DNA of 64,000 bases from Pseudidiomarina planktonica (GCF_900177775.1 NZ_FXWH01000001.1:1054001-1118000), one strand, 5' to 3'. Positions 16,820 to 27,149 are shown, counted from the first letter of the stretch. The notes: generated by a model not told the origin, from the sequence alone. Made by a program: numbers and translations.

Positions 16820-18631
16820 ATGACTGGACTGAATATAAACCGATTTTTAATCGCTGTAGTGACCATAATGCTGTTTTTACCGGCTCAGGCCGCGGTAAAA
16901 AGTGTTACTAACGGTGTCAGTTACTACATTGATTTAACACAGAATGAGCATCATCTGGGTCAGGTTGAAATTGAGTTCCCGGGCACTAACGAACCTTATC
17001 TTGATATTCAAATGCCGGTATGGCGAACCGGGCTTTATAACATTCTGAATCTGCCTAAAGCCGTGCGTCATTTTGAAGCAAAAAGTGCTTCAGGCGCTGC
17101 CCTTGAAGCCAGTAAAATAGATAAAAGCACGTGGCGAATCCGGTTGCAGGACGACCAGCCAACTCAAGTGAGCTATCAGGTTTACGCCAACGAACTTGGT
17201 CGTCGCAGCCGTCACATTGATGACACCCACGCGTACTTGGATGCATCGGCCGTGTTTATGTACGCCGATCAGTGGCGCCAGCAACCGATTCAGGTAGAGC
17301 TAAAGGTTCCCGCTGACTGGCGCAGCGTGTCCGGTATGAATAGCACTGCGGCCCATACCTTTGTGGCAGACAACTGGGACATTCTGGTGGATTCACCTAT
17401 TGAAACCGGTATTCACGATGCTTACAGCTTTACTGAGCAGGGGCGTGATTACGAAGTGGTGTTCTGGGGTGAAGGCAACTACGACGCAGAACAAACCGTT
17501 GCTGACTTACGCAAATTGGTACGCACGGGCGACCATATCTGGAGCAGCTACCCGTTTGAACGTTATGTGTTTATGATTCATGCCACCGACGGTGCTGGCG
17601 GCGCCACTGAGCATTTGAATTCCACCGTTATTCAGCGGCCACGCTTCAGTTATGCGTCGCGTAAAGATTATCTGTCGTTTATGTCTACCGCGTCACATGA
17701 GTTCGTGCACACCTGGAATGTAAAAGCCTATCGTCCCGATGGGTTAGTTCCGTACGAGTATCAGCACGAAAACTATACCGATTTACTTTGGATAGCTGAG
17801 GGTTCTACCAGCTATTTTCAGGATCATTTACTGCTGAAAGCCGAGGTGATGAAGCTAGAAGAATACTTGGGCAACCTGGCGCAACGATTGGACGCGCATG
17901 AACAGAAACCAGGCACTGACACTATGTCGGTTGCTGAAGCGTCGTTCAATCACTGGATTGCTGAAGGCGGGCCGCGGGCACACAATGCCTCGGTAAATAT
18001 TTACTCCGAAGGTGCGGTTATTTCGATGGCACTGGACTTTGCACTATTGCAGGCGACTGACAACAAAGTAAGCTTTCGCGATGTGCATAATGCGCTGTAC
18101 GAGAAGTTTGACGCTACAGAAACCGGCTTTACCAGTGCCGACGTAAAAACCATTCTGGCGGAACTAACGGGTCAGGACTGGGACAACTGGTGGCAGGAAC
18201 ATGTTGAACAACCGCATCAGGTTGATGCGGCAGCTTTGCTGAAACAAGTAGGCTTAGCCATTGAACCCCGCGACAAGCAGGAAGCTTGGGTTGGCTGGCG
18301 TACCAAAACTAGTGAAAGCGGTGTGCAGTTAACTCGTGTGGATCGTCATAGCCCAGCTTGGGATGCCGGCTTCACGGAAGGTGACTTCGTGGTTGCGATT
18401 GATGGTCAGCGAGTTACTGCGGATCGTTTGCAGGAGCAACTGAATGAGCATCAGCATAAGGAAACCGTAACTGTAAGTTACTTCCGTCGCGACAAGCTAG
18501 CGACTAAAACCCTGGAGCTAGCCTCACGTCCGGTAGATAAGATGGTTATTAAACCAATGGCTGAACCTACTCGTGCTCAACGGGCACAGTTTAAGGCATG
18601 GCTTGGCTTTGACCACCCCCATGCCAAGTAA
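16820..18631 (+). CDS. M61-family (glycyl) aminopeptidase with PDZ domain, exported
   Basis: The protein has 603 residues from the ATG at 16820. An upstream in-frame TTG at 16784 is less likely because a signal peptide (INRFLIAVVTIMLFLPAQA) follows this ATG directly. The M61 N-terminal beta domain precedes the zinc motif HEFVH (His293, Glu294, His297). A downstream WIAEGSTSYF supplies the third ligand Glu. A PDZ domain spans about 485-570 (DAGFTEGDFVVAIDGQRV). M61 enzymes are periplasmic or outer-membrane-associated aminopeptidases with preference for Gly/Ala N-termini. The gene ends 3 nt before the convergent queF. Confidence 0.92.
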   Translation: MTGLNINRFLIAVVTIMLFLPAQAAVKSVTNGVSYYIDLTQNEHHLGQVEIEFPGTNEPYLDIQMPVWRTGLYNILNLPKAVRHFEAKSASGAALEASKIDKSTWRIRLQDDQPTQVSYQVYANELGRRSRHIDDTHAYLDASAVFMYADQWRQQPIQVELKVPADWRSVSGMNSTAAHTFVADNWDILVDSPIETGIHDAYSFTEQGRDYEVVFWGEGNYDAEQTVADLRKLVRTGDHIWSSYPFERYVFMIHATDGAGGATEHLNSTVIQRPRFSYASRKDYLSFMSTASHEFVHTWNVKAYRPDGLVPYEYQHENYTDLLWIAEGSTSYFQDHLLLKAEVMKLEEYLGNLAQRLDAHEQKPGTDTMSVAEASFNHWIAEGGPRAHNASVNIYSEGAVISMALDFALLQATDNKVSFRDVHNALYEKFDATETGFTSADVKTILAELTGQDWDNWWQEHVEQPHQVDAAALLKQVGLAIEPRDKQEAWVGWRTKTSESGVQLTRVDRHSPAWDAGFTEGDFVVAIDGQRVTADRLQEQLNEHQHKETVTVSYFRRDKLATKTLELASRPVDKMVIKPMAEPTRAQRAQFKAWLGFDHPHAK

Positions 18632-18634
18632 CAC

Positions 18635-19468
18635 TTATTGACGGATCAGGCGTTGCTGGGCCGGTGGCTGCTCGAAGTTCGAGCGAAATGGATTAATATC
18701 CAGGCCACCGCGTCTGGTGTAGCGCGCATAAACCGTTAGTTTACTGATGCCAACCCGGCGTAAGTCCATAAAAATACGCTCTACACACTGCTCGTGAAAT
18801 TCGTTATGACGACGAAATGACACTAAGTAACGCAGCAAGCTTTCGGTATTAAGCTGCGGCCCTTCGTAGTTTATGTACACCGAGCCCCAGTCAGGTTGAT
18901 TGGTAATTAAACAGTTCGACTTCAATAAATGGCTATATAGTTGTTCGCGAACCACCGCGGCCTGTGGATTCAGCTGCAATAAATCCGGATTGTAGTCGTA
19001 ACAGTCAATGCTGATATCCTGATCATCAATACAATGTCCCTGCAGTAAACCAAACTGCGGTGCCTGATTGCTTTGCAAGGCATGCAACTGCACGCTAACC
19101 GGCGCGCCGGCACAGGCCGACAAGTCCTGCCCCAGCTGTTGTTCCACCTGCTGCCAGTTTGGCCAGCGTTGCTCGTTCAAACTATTCAAGTACAGCTTAA
19201 AGCTTTTCGACTCAATCAGATTTGGACTGGTAACCGGAACACTGAACTCGGCTACAGCCACTTGTGGTAAGCCATTACTGTTTAACCAGGAAAGCTCATA
19301 CGCATTCCAGTAGTCAGTGCCGTGAAAGGGCAGTTCGTTAGCAGCGATGCCGATAGGATCACGATTAAGAGCCCGTGGTACTGCCAGTAATAAACTTGGA
19401 TCAAAGGTGGTGGGGTAGGTGGTGGTTTGCCCCAGTTGCAAGTGGTTTAAGTCGTCGGTCGAATGCAT
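18635..19468 (-). CDS. queF: NADPH-dependent 7-cyano-7-deazaguanine reductase QueF
   Basis: QueF reduces preQ0 to preQ1 in queuosine synthesis. The protein is the long (YqcD-type) form of 277 residues from ATG 19468, with ACAGG upstream; a TTG 24 nt earlier would add eight atypical residues. The substrate segment [13 protein letters not shown] lies near 93. The covalent-adduct Cys186 and the acid Asp193 (CLITNQPD) keep the spacing of E. coli Cys190/Asp197. It is divergent from syd, as neighbours in E. coli are also linked. Confidence 0.95.
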   Translation of the reverse strand: MHSTDDLNHLQLGQTTTYPTTFDPSLLLAVPRALNRDPIGIAANELPFHGTDYWNAYELSWLNSNGLPQVAVAEFSVPVTSPNLIESKSFKLYLNSLNEQRWPNWQQVEQQLGQDLSACAGAPVSVQLHALQSNQAPQFGLLQGHCIDDQDISIDCYDYNPDLLQLNPQAAVVREQLYSHLLKSNCLITNQPDWGSVYINYEGPQLNTESLLRYLVSFRRHNEFHEQCVERIFMDLRRVGISKLTVYARYTRRGGLDINPFRSNFEQPPAQQRLIRQ

Positions 19469-19573
19469 GCGAGCCTGTGTTAAACTAGCCAAAATGAGTG
19501 CTTATTGTAGGCTTTACGCGTTTAATTCGCCAGCACCACCGGCATTGTAACTCACTTACTTACGGATGTTTTC

Positions 19574-20137
19574 ATGACCGCAACCAACCAGGCCGCCACC
19601 ACCGCAATAGACAATCTGATCGAGCGCTATGAACGCTATTATCAGGAACACCAACAGCCGTTACTGGCTCCGGTTGTACCGGATTGGGAATGCCCCATTG
19701 TGGTAGCAGCACATAGTGATGATGAAGTGGTGTGGCAACCGGTTCGGCAAGCTCAACCGCACGCCTTTCATGATTTAGAAAACGCCCTGGAACAGCCGTT
19801 CCACCCAGATTTTGCGGTTTATTATCAACGCTGGTTTGCGGCAGATTTACTAGTAACCTGGCAGCAACATCCGTTGCTATTGTTGCAGGTGATGGGGCCC
19901 GAAGATGCCGAGCAGCTGCAGGTGAATATGGCTGGTCATATTTTAATGAAGCGTCGGTTAAAGCAGCCGCCCACGTTGTTTTTGGGGTTAGCCGATGAAG
20001 CAGACGATTTATTAGTGACTATGGATAACAGTACTGGTGCCATTGGTCTGGAGTGGGTAGGTAAGCCGCAGCATGAGCAACTTGCTGATAATTTAGCCGA
20101 TTTCTTAAATGGCGTGTCGCCAACTTCACTAACTTAG
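19574..20137 (+). CDS. syd: SecY-interacting protein Syd
   Basis: The 187-residue, strongly acidic cytosolic protein matches the Syd family (E. coli 181 residues), with the conserved segments ALEQPFHPDFAVYYQRWFAADL near 75 and PPTLFLGLADEADDLLVTMDN near 135. Syd binds SecY and is thought to check translocon integrity. It is transcribed divergently from queF with about 105 nt between the starts. Confidence 0.92.
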   Translation: MTATNQAATTAIDNLIERYERYYQEHQQPLLAPVVPDWECPIVVAAHSDDEVVWQPVRQAQPHAFHDLENALEQPFHPDFAVYYQRWFAADLLVTWQQHPLLLLQVMGPEDAEQLQVNMAGHILMKRRLKQPPTLFLGLADEADDLLVTMDNSTGAIGLEWVGKPQHEQLADNLADFLNGVSPTSLT

Positions 20138-20339
20138 GCGGTGAAATTGCCTAACTGTTAGTGAAAACGCTTACCTTAAACAAACCTGATTTAATTAAAG
20201 TTGTTTAAATACAACAAGTTAAAACTATGGCCTGACTCTTGCTGTGATTCTGGTGGAAGTAATTTGTGAATAGACACCTATTTATTAATTAACAGGCGCC
20301 AATACTGGTGCTTCATTTTGAGTCAAGCAAGGAGTCGTA

Positions 20340-20732
20340 ATGACCAATTCAAAACAAAAATTAATGGCTGCTCTGGTAGTTCCCGTAGTGCTCGCTATGA
20401 GCGGTTGTGTGATAGTCACCGAAGGTGATCATGACTGGGATAGCAAAGACGGCTATAGCCAGCGCGACTGGCAGGAACTGGAGCGAGACAACCGGGCCGC
20501 TATTGCCGGGTTAGAAGCTGATACCACTATTGAATCAGTGCGAACCAAACTTGGCGTTGCCGATTTTAGTGACTCCCTGAAGAAAGACGATGCCTTGTAT
20601 CAAGTGTTGTACTATCGCACTCATCGCGTTAAAAGCGATGGCGAAACTACGCGCGACGAGTGCACACCGTTGGTATTTAAAGATGGTCAGCTAATAGGCA
20701 CGGGCCAATTGGCGCTGTCTTCATTGAACTAA
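20340..20732 (+). CDS. DUF3192 lipoprotein
   Basis: The protein has 130 residues and a lipoprotein signal peptide ending VLAMSGCVIV, with lipobox Cys23. The mature part has an acidic linker, a SmpA/BamE-like helix (SVRTKLGVADF) and the conserved YRTHRVKSDGETTRDECTPLVFKDGQL. It is paralogous to the membrane-anchored protein at 13131-13505. AAGGAG precedes the ATG, and a strong intrinsic terminator follows (20786-20830), so it is probably a monocistronic gene. Function is unknown; outer-membrane or periplasmic location is inferred. Confidence 0.85.
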   Translation: MTNSKQKLMAALVVPVVLAMSGCVIVTEGDHDWDSKDGYSQRDWQELERDNRAAIAGLEADTTIESVRTKLGVADFSDSLKKDDALYQVLYYRTHRVKSDGETTRDECTPLVFKDGQLIGTGQLALSSLN

Positions 20733-20785
20733 GCTAACTTAAGTTAGCCCCGGCCAGTTTGGTTCATGCGGCTACTTTCCTTTGC

Positions 20786-20830
20786 AACGAAATTCCGTTA
20801 ACTTGAGGGTTAATGGGATTTCGTTTTTTT
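20786..20830 (+). terminator. Intrinsic terminator of the DUF3192 lipoprotein gene
   Basis: A long stem pairs AACGAAATTCC-GTTAAC with GTTAAT-GGGATTTCGTT around a short GAG-containing loop, followed by seven T residues. The structure ends right before the GNAT gene and rules out starts for that gene within the stem. Confidence 0.85.
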
Positions 20831-20851
20831 ATGGCTCAGAAGGAAGTAGCA

Positions 20852-21517
20852 ATGACAACGGCAGCGGCAGAAGTATCAGCTCAGGCTACCAATACTCAGG
20901 TAACTTATCTGGTGGCTGAAGACCTTAAACTGGCAGCCTCGTTGCTGTATCAGTCGTATCACGACGACGAAGTGTTTATGTCGTTGTTTCAGGGCAATAA
21001 ACCTGATTACGAAAAGCGTCTGCGGGCAGCTATTCGGGAAGAGCTGAATGCGTTTTGGGAAGCTGGTCAACCCATTATCGGGCTGTTCGATGGCGATACA
21101 TTAAAAGGCGTGGCCTGCGTTAGTGAACCGGGAAAAAATTTTGGTCCTGGGCGTTACTGGCATTGGCGTTTAAAAATGCTGCTAACCGCTGGCTATGTTA
21201 GTACGCGTCAACTGCTGGCAAAAGAGCAACTGATTCAGGAAGCCATTCCACACGAAAACTATCACATGCTGGCATTTATTGCGGTGGCACCACGCTACCA
21301 ACAGCAAGGCCTGGGTGACTTATTAATCCGTGCGGTAAATACTCTGGTGGTTGAACATCAGGATTCTGCCGGGGTAGGTGTGTATGTTACTCGCGATTTT
21401 TATTTACCGCTGTTTCAGCAGCACCAATTCACTGTTGTGAAAAAGCTGGAAGTGGAAGGCGTGCCGGGTAAATTATTATTTTGCTCAAAAACTGAAGCCG
21501 TAGCCGATTTATCATGA
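20852..21517 (+). CDS. GNAT-family N-acetyltransferase
   Basis: The protein has 221 residues from ATG 20852, which has an AAGGAAG ribosome-binding site 6 nt upstream. In-frame upstream starts at 20813 and 20831 fall in or directly after the terminator and are rejected. The acetyl-CoA-binding segment VAPRYQQQGLGDLLIRAVNTLV near 145 is the GNAT motif A; YVTRDFYLPLFQQHQF follows. The layout (short basic N-terminus, LYQSYHDDEVFMSLF) resembles uncharacterised GNATs. The substrate is unknown. The next gene starts 9 nt downstream. Confidence 0.85.
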   Translation: MTTAAAEVSAQATNTQVTYLVAEDLKLAASLLYQSYHDDEVFMSLFQGNKPDYEKRLRAAIREELNAFWEAGQPIIGLFDGDTLKGVACVSEPGKNFGPGRYWHWRLKMLLTAGYVSTRQLLAKEQLIQEAIPHENYHMLAFIAVAPRYQQQGLGDLLIRAVNTLVVEHQDSAGVGVYVTRDFYLPLFQQHQFTVVKKLEVEGVPGKLLFCSKTEAVADLS

Positions 21518-21526
21518 GGTGTTTGC

Positions 21527-21865
21527 ATGACATTTAATAGTTTCAAAGAATTCTACCCGTATTACTTAGCTGAGCACGCTGATAAAACCTGCCGCATCAT
21601 GCACTACATTGGTAGTTCTCTAGTGTTGTTAGTACTGGCTTATGTGCTGTTTACGCAAAGCTGGTGGGCGCTGCTGTTAGTGCCGGTAATTGGCTATGGT
21701 TTTGCCTGGCTAGGTCACTTTGCGTTTGAGCACAACCGGCCGGCCACCTTTAAACATCCTTGGTACAGCCTGATGGGCGACTGGGTAATGTATAAAGATG
21801 CCTGGGTTTATTTGCTTACCGGCAAGAAGCGGGAGTTTCCCAAGCAACCGAACACCAGCGATTAA
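21527..21865 (+). CDS. Mpo1-like / DUF962 membrane protein
   Basis: The protein has 112 residues. The family pattern is clear: FKEFYPYYLAEHADKTCRIMHYIG at the start, a hydrophobic pair of helices, then WLGHFAFEHNRPATFKHPWYSLMGD. The conserved His residues correspond to the iron ligands proposed for yeast Mpo1, a 2-hydroxy-fatty-acid dioxygenase. The activity in bacteria is unproven. It follows the GNAT by 9 nt, and its stop overlaps that of the convergent DUF3301 gene by 4 nt. Confidence 0.85.
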   Translation: MTFNSFKEFYPYYLAEHADKTCRIMHYIGSSLVLLVLAYVLFTQSWWALLLVPVIGYGFAWLGHFAFEHNRPATFKHPWYSLMGDWVMYKDAWVYLLTGKKREFPKQPNTSD

Positions 21866-22179
21866 GCGCTAGCTTCGGGCAGCCGATAGGGTGGAACTTC
21901 AACGTTCTGCAAATAGGTATTAAACATCCAAAGTTCGCCCTGATAGCGTGATTCGCCGTCACTACTGAAGTCAAAAATAAACCGCGCCGACCATCCCGGC
22001 GCGCTTCGGCGCCATGAGAGTTTGCCACTGGCGCGATGAATTTCCAGTAATTGTAATTGATGCTGCTGGCAGTAACGTTTTGCAAACACACCGGCTAATT
22101 CGGCCTGACGACGCCATTGCCAGAACAGCGCCGCGCAGCCAAGCAGAAGTAGTAGCAGCACCACATCACCCAGTATCAT
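21862..22179 (-). CDS. DUF3301 family protein
   Basis: The protein has 105 residues. A single N-terminal transmembrane helix (ILGDVVLLLLLLGCAALFWQW) precedes a small domain with RRQAELAGVFAKRYCQQHQLQLLE and FIFDFSSDGESRYQGELWM, the DUF3301 pattern common in Alteromonadales and Vibrionales. The start overlaps the stop of the DUF3549 gene (ATGA). Function is unknown. Confidence 0.82.
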   Translation of the reverse strand: MILGDVVLLLLLLGCAALFWQWRRQAELAGVFAKRYCQQHQLQLLEIHRASGKLSWRRSAPGWSARFIFDFSSDGESRYQGELWMFNTYLQNVEVPPYRLPEASA

Positions 22180-23216
22180 GAACGATTCCCTTTCAGCTGT
22201 TGCAGGGCCTTAAACAAAGGCTTAGCCAGGTCGCTGCTTTGCAGCATCATTAATAGTTGTGGTCGCAACAATGGCAACCTTACCAGATCCGTAAACAAGC
22301 CAACCAACAGTGCCTGATTGTTGTGTTCCGCCAGTGCTTCAAAGAACACCATTACCAACTGATGATCATGCAGTTGTTGATACAGTCGACCAGCAATAAT
22401 AATAAACTCATCATCGGTCAGTGGATGCTGCTGGTAGCTCTTTAGCCAGTTTTCTAGTTGCTCACCAAAGGCTGGGGTGTGGTTACCGGCAAGCGCGCGA
22501 AGCGCATGCAGGCGGGGCGTCACATCATCGCTTGGGTTGCTAACCTGTTGGTCCAGTTCAGCTGCCAGGTAATGGTACAGCGAAGCTGGTAGATCCTGAT
22601 GCTCCATGGCAATAGCCAAAGGTTGCCACAACTCGGCCGGATAGTTTTGCAGGTTGTTGGTAATAGCCATGCAGGTTGCTTCATCCTGCCGCAAACGAGC
22701 CACCACATCGTGAATACCTTGTAGCCCTAGCTGCTGCCAGGAGTCCAATGGCTCAGGTTGCCGTAAATAGGATTGTGCGCTTTCAAAATAAATCGATGGT
22801 GGTTGGGCTAAGTCTAGTTTCAACCGGGCGTTAAATGCCGCACGCTTGTCATCACCCGGAGTGAATAAACCCGGTGCGTTCTGCAGTTGCTGCTGTTGTT
22901 CATCAGACAGCGCCTCGGTTATTTGATTGCCCAGCAGGGTAATCACGTTGTGGCAGAATTGGTCGCGCGTGCTTAAATCGAGCAGGCCACGTTCATCTAC
23001 AGGAAACTTTAAAAACCAGATAAAGGGCTGGTCGGCTTCCTGCCAAAAGGCAATGGCAAAACAAGCGTGCTGCTGAAGCGGAAACGGGTAGGGCTGTTTT
23101 TGTGCTTCAATATCGGCAAACTGCTGCTGACTTATTGCACTCAGGCGACGGCCTAAGTCGTAAATAAGGTAGTTGGCGCTGCTTCGTTGCAATAACTCCG
23201 TCAGAGAAATCATCAT
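22176..23216 (-). CDS. DUF3549 family protein
   Basis: The protein has 346 residues from the first of two adjacent ATG codons (23216), preceded by AGGAAC. A 45-codon upstream extension to 23351 would overlap the divergent yqcC and is atypical. The N-terminus ISLTELLQRSSANYLIYDLGRR is characteristic of DUF3549. The rest is helical and Gln/Leu-rich with HEAT-like repeats. It is paired with DUF3301 by a 4-nt overlap, and lies back to back with yqcC. Function is unknown. Confidence 0.82.
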   Translation of the reverse strand: MMISLTELLQRSSANYLIYDLGRRLSAISQQQFADIEAQKQPYPFPLQQHACFAIAFWQEADQPFIWFLKFPVDERGLLDLSTRDQFCHNVITLLGNQITEALSDEQQQQLQNAPGLFTPGDDKRAAFNARLKLDLAQPPSIYFESAQSYLRQPEPLDSWQQLGLQGIHDVVARLRQDEATCMAITNNLQNYPAELWQPLAIAMEHQDLPASLYHYLAAELDQQVSNPSDDVTPRLHALRALAGNHTPAFGEQLENWLKSYQQHPLTDDEFIIIAGRLYQQLHDHQLVMVFFEALAEHNNQALLVGLFTDLVRLPLLRPQLLMMLQSSDLAKPLFKALQQLKGNRS

Positions 23217-23342
23217 GGCGGTGGTTCCTAACTTGCATTCGCTACTTGAATCGGGAAAGATGAGCGCCATTATAGGCTCTGTCGGGTTTCGATTCGACCT
23301 GAATTTTCTGTTTAACCCTGCTTTACAAACTAAAGGTGATAC

Positions 23343-23684
23343 GTGCAACAACGGACTTATCGACTGTTACTTCGAATTGAAGCTGAACTGAAACATCATG
23401 AACTTTGGCAAGAGCATTATCCAGAGCCTGAACGACTGGCTAGCCAGCAACCCTTTGCGGTGGACACTCTGGCGTTTCATCAGTGGCTGCAGTTTATTTT
23501 TCTACCGCGCATGCATGCGTTAGTAGAAGGTCAACGACCACTGCCAAAGAATATCGGCGTAAGCCCCATGGCCGCGCAAGTGTACAGTGCGAAGCTGGAA
23601 CAATATGAACAACTGGTAGAGACATTACGCGAGCTGGATATTCTGTTAAGCGGCAGCGACCCGTTGGCCGCTACCGACAACTAA
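23343..23684 (+). CDS. yqcC: YqcC family protein
   Basis: The 113-residue helical protein has WLQFIFLPRMHALVEGQRPLPKNIGVSPMAAQ near 45, matching E. coli YqcC (DUF446). In E. coli yqcC is followed by truC; here no truC follows. It starts at GTG with AAAGGTG upstream. It ends 2 nt before the convergent dapD stop. Function is unknown. Confidence 0.85.
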   Translation: MQQRTYRLLLRIEAELKHHELWQEHYPEPERLASQQPFAVDTLAFHQWLQFIFLPRMHALVEGQRPLPKNIGVSPMAAQVYSAKLEQYEQLVETLRELDILLSGSDPLAATDN

Positions 23685-23686
23685 GC

Positions 23687-24511
23687 TTACTCGGCACCGC
23701 GCAGGAGCGCGTTAATGCCTACTTTTTCGCGAGTTTGGGCATTCACGCGTTTCACGATAATGGCAGCATATAGGCTATGGGTACCGTCTTTCGCTGGTAA
23801 TGAGCCTGGTACTACAACTGAGCCGGCAGGAACACGCCCATACAGAACTTTGCCACTTTCACGGTCATAAATGCGGGTGCTTTGGCCAATATAAACACCC
23901 ATTGAAATAACGGCGCCTTCTTCCACAATCACACCTTCAACAATTTCCGAACGCGCGCCAATAAAGCAGTTGTCTTCAATAATGGTTGGGTTTGCCTGCA
24001 GTGGTTCCAACACGCCGCCAATGCCAACGCCGCCGGACAGGTGCACGTTCTTACCTATTTGTGCACAAGAGCCAACCGTGGCCCATGTGTCCACCATAGT
24101 GCCTTCATCTACGAAAGCACCGATGTTGACGTAAGACGGCATTAGTACCACATTACGGCCAATGTAAGCGCCTTTGCGAACCATAGCTGGCGGAACTACA
24201 CGCATGCCTTCGGCACGAAAACGGGCATCATCGTAACCGGCGAATTTACTGTCAACTTTGTCAAAAAAGCGCGTTTCGCCACCATGCATTAAATGGTTGT
24301 CGTGTAACCGGAACGACAGCAATACGGCTTTCTTCAACCATTGATGAACAACCCATTCACCGGCGATTTTTTCAGCTACACGGAGTTCACCTTTGTCAAT
24401 TAGGTTAATCACTTCCATAACGGCGTTACGCAAGTCGGCCGAAACTGATTTTGGGGTGAGTTCAGCGCGTTGCTCAAAGGCTTCGCCGATAATAGTTTTC
24501 AAAGAGTCCAT
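23687..24511 (-). CDS. dapD: 2,3,4,5-tetrahydropyridine-2,6-dicarboxylate N-succinyltransferase
   Basis: DapD transfers succinyl from succinyl-CoA to tetrahydrodipicolinate in lysine and diaminopimelate synthesis. The left-handed beta-helix hexapeptide repeats run over about 105-230 ([33 protein letters not shown]). Start 24511 gives 274 residues, the E. coli length, and has GGAAG 5 nt upstream. The alternative ATG at 24529 overlaps the glnD stop (ATGA) and cannot be fully excluded. The gene is downstream of glnD in one leftward unit. Confidence 0.95.
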   Translation of the reverse strand: MDSLKTIIGEAFEQRAELTPKSVSADLRNAVMEVINLIDKGELRVAEKIAGEWVVHQWLKKAVLLSFRLHDNHLMHGGETRFFDKVDSKFAGYDDARFRAEGMRVVPPAMVRKGAYIGRNVVLMPSYVNIGAFVDEGTMVDTWATVGSCAQIGKNVHLSGGVGIGGVLEPLQANPTIIEDNCFIGARSEIVEGVIVEEGAVISMGVYIGQSTRIYDRESGKVLYGRVPAGSVVVPGSLPAKDGTHSLYAAIIVKRVNAQTREKVGINALLRGAE

Positions 24512-24525
24512 AATTGCTTCCGTGG

Positions 24526-27144
24526 TCATGATTTAAGAGCTGCGGTTATTCTAGCAGTAAGTTCTTGCTTTTGTTCGTCGTTTAACGCGTTTTGCTGGTC
24601 ATTAGACAGGATAAATAAGTCTTCTGCCTGCTCGCCTATGGTCGTTATTTTAGCGGCTAACAGGTTTAGTTGCATGTCTTGTAATACCCGCGCCACTTTC
24701 GCTACCAGCCCGGGCTGATCCAATGCGGTTAACTCAATGGTGGTGCGGCGCTTGTTGCGCTGTGGTAAAAATTCAATGTGGGTAGGAACATTAAAATGTC
24801 GTAACCGGCGTGGTAAGCGCCGTTGATTACCCGGCAGACTTTGGCGTTTGTGTAGTACGTCGTAAAGCACTTGCTTAAGCTCTTCAATACGGTTCACATC
24901 GGTTAGTGGCTTGCCATCATGTTGCAACACTACGAAGGTATCCATGACAAAGCCATCGCGGGTGGCCAAAATCTGGGCATCGTGAATATTCAGGCGCTGG
25001 CTGTCGAGTACCGCCGCCACAGCCGCAAATAAATGGGTTTGTTCCTGATGGTAAATAAAGAGTTCAGTGGTGCCTTGTTGGCTTTCATTACCAACTAACA
25101 CTAGCGGCAGTGCATAATCGTCGGTTAATTGCAGAATATGTTGTGAATGCCAGGCAATTTGTTCAGCGCGGTGGCGGAGAAAATAGTCGGCGGTAAAACG
25201 GCCCCACAGCTCATTCACTTCTTTATGATCAAAGCCGGCGCTTAGCAACAAGCCCATGGCATGAGTTTTGTGGTTACTGATATTTTTACGCATTGACGCG
25301 GCAGCGTTTTCTTCATCCTGTTTCAGGTGCTGCGCGGTAGCCCGATACAGCTCTTCCAGCAAACTGGCTTTCCAGTTATTCCACAGCGACGAGTTGGTGG
25401 CACGAATATCGGCCACCGTCAGACAATATAAATAATCCAGCCGTTTGAGTGTTTTCACCTCGCCAGCAAAGTGTTGAATCACTTCGGGGTCATGAATGTC
25501 ACGCTTTTGCGCGGTAACCGACATCAACAGGTGCTGGCGTACCAACCAAGCCACTAAATCGGTGTCTTTGTCCGATAACTGGTGTTGCAAGCCGAAGTTA
25601 CGAGCATCCAGTTCGCCCAATTCCGAGTGATCGCCGCCACGGCCTTTGGCTATATCGTGAAATATACCCGCCAGGTACAGTAGCTCTGGTTTTTCCATTT
25701 TTGCTACTAACTCGGTGCACAGTGGAAAATCTTCGGCAAACTCAGGCTCGCTGTAGCGGTGTAAATTGCGCACTAACCGAAAGGTATGTTCGTCCACCGT
25801 ATAGGCGTGGAACAAATCAAACTGCATTTGGCCGACAATGTGCTGCCACTGTGGCAGATAATGGGCAATGATGCGACTGCGATGCAGCAGTTCAAAAGCC
25901 TTGCCACAACCCCGTGGATGCCTTAGCAACTGCATAAACATAGCCCGGCATTCAGGGTTGTCACTCAATGGGTGCTGTAAGCGTTCACGCGACTCGCGTA
26001 ACAGCCTGATAGTGTGCGAATGAATACCAGTTATGGAGTCGTGCTGAGCTATGGCCAGAAAGAACTTCATAATATGGCGATCGTCGGTGAACACCTGATC
26101 GTGACGAGCATTAATTAACCCATTCACGATGCTGAAATCCTGATCAATCATAAACTCTTCGCTGAAGTCGTAGCCGCCTAAAATGGCTTGCTCGAAAAAC
26201 TGCAGCAGCATGCGGTTTAATTCGCTCACGCCAAGCACCGCATTAAAGTAGTCTTTCATCATCGCTTCAACGGCTGGCTTTCCGTTGGTGCCGTAACCTA
26301 ACCGGGCGGCCACACCGGGCTGGTAATCAAACAGTAGCCGGTCTTCGCGTTTACCCACTTCCAAATGTAAGGCGTAGCGAATGCGCCATAACAACAAGGT
26401 ATGCTCATGCAGTTCCAGCCGCTCGTCGGCACTCATGTACCCGTATTCCACCAGACTTTCGTCGGTTTGGGTTTTGAAGTGCTGTTTCGCTATCCAACCA
26501 ATGGTTTGCACATCGCGCAGGCCGCCGGGGCTGGATTTTAAATTCGGCTCCAGATTGTACGAGGTGCCGTGGTATTGCTGATGCCGTTCATTTTGTTCGG
26601 CCACTTTGGCATGGTAAAAGTCACGGCTGGACCAGGGGAAGTGATTCTGTAAGTCGTAATGCAACTGATCGGCAAGGGCCGGGTCGCCAGCTAAATAGCG
26701 ATGCTCAATTAAACTGGTCGCTACGGTAATATCTTTGCCGGCTAGCTTGAAGCATTCGGTGGGGGTGCGAACACTGTGACCCAGGTCAATCTTGATGTCC
26801 CATAACAGGGTAGTCATGGCGGTTATTTTTTGAATGGTGGTATCAATGAGCTGGCCGTCGTACAAGAACAGCAAGTCGATATCCGACCCTGGGTGCAATA
26901 CACCACGACCGTAACCACCTACAGCTAATACTGAAATATCTTTGGTGGGCAGGTCGAATTCCTGCCACAGGTGCGTAATTAACGAATCAAAGAATTTAGC
27001 GCGGTCAACCACCAGCGCTTCAATGTCGGCGGTAATAAATTGCTCTGCAGCCCAGGCGTGGTAATTCTGCAACTGCTCTTTATAACCGGCCACCGCCAGT
27101 TGTGCTGGCCAGTGCGGCTTGAACATGGCGGTGGTTTGGTTCAC
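24526..27144 (-). CDS. glnD: Bifunctional uridylyltransferase/uridylyl-removing enzyme GlnD
   Basis: GlnD uridylylates and de-uridylylates PII proteins in response to glutamine. The 872-residue length is typical. The nucleotidyltransferase domain carries [20 protein letters not shown] near 82. The HD domain carries [18 protein letters not shown] near 500. Two ACT domains fill the last 180 residues ([19 protein letters not shown] and [19 protein letters not shown]). It lies 5 nt downstream of map, and its stop overlaps the upstream ATG candidate of dapD. The E. coli gene order is the same. Confidence 0.96.
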   Translation of the reverse strand: MNQTTAMFKPHWPAQLAVAGYKEQLQNYHAWAAEQFITADIEALVVDRAKFFDSLITHLWQEFDLPTKDISVLAVGGYGRGVLHPGSDIDLLFLYDGQLIDTTIQKITAMTTLLWDIKIDLGHSVRTPTECFKLAGKDITVATSLIEHRYLAGDPALADQLHYDLQNHFPWSSRDFYHAKVAEQNERHQQYHGTSYNLEPNLKSSPGGLRDVQTIGWIAKQHFKTQTDESLVEYGYMSADERLELHEHTLLLWRIRYALHLEVGKREDRLLFDYQPGVAARLGYGTNGKPAVEAMMKDYFNAVLGVSELNRMLLQFFEQAILGGYDFSEEFMIDQDFSIVNGLINARHDQVFTDDRHIMKFFLAIAQHDSITGIHSHTIRLLRESRERLQHPLSDNPECRAMFMQLLRHPRGCGKAFELLHRSRIIAHYLPQWQHIVGQMQFDLFHAYTVDEHTFRLVRNLHRYSEPEFAEDFPLCTELVAKMEKPELLYLAGIFHDIAKGRGGDHSELGELDARNFGLQHQLSDKDTDLVAWLVRQHLLMSVTAQKRDIHDPEVIQHFAGEVKTLKRLDYLYCLTVADIRATNSSLWNNWKASLLEELYRATAQHLKQDEENAAASMRKNISNHKTHAMGLLLSAGFDHKEVNELWGRFTADYFLRHRAEQIAWHSQHILQLTDDYALPLVLVGNESQQGTTELFIYHQEQTHLFAAVAAVLDSQRLNIHDAQILATRDGFVMDTFVVLQHDGKPLTDVNRIEELKQVLYDVLHKRQSLPGNQRRLPRRLRHFNVPTHIEFLPQRNKRRTTIELTALDQPGLVAKVARVLQDMQLNLLAAKITTIGEQAEDLFILSNDQQNALNDEQKQELTARITAALKS

Positions 27145-27149
27145 AGCAG

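Noticed and set aside
20813-20851. Upstream starts for the GNAT gene
   Set aside because: They lie in or directly after the intrinsic terminator, while ATG 20852 has a good Shine-Dalgarno sequence.
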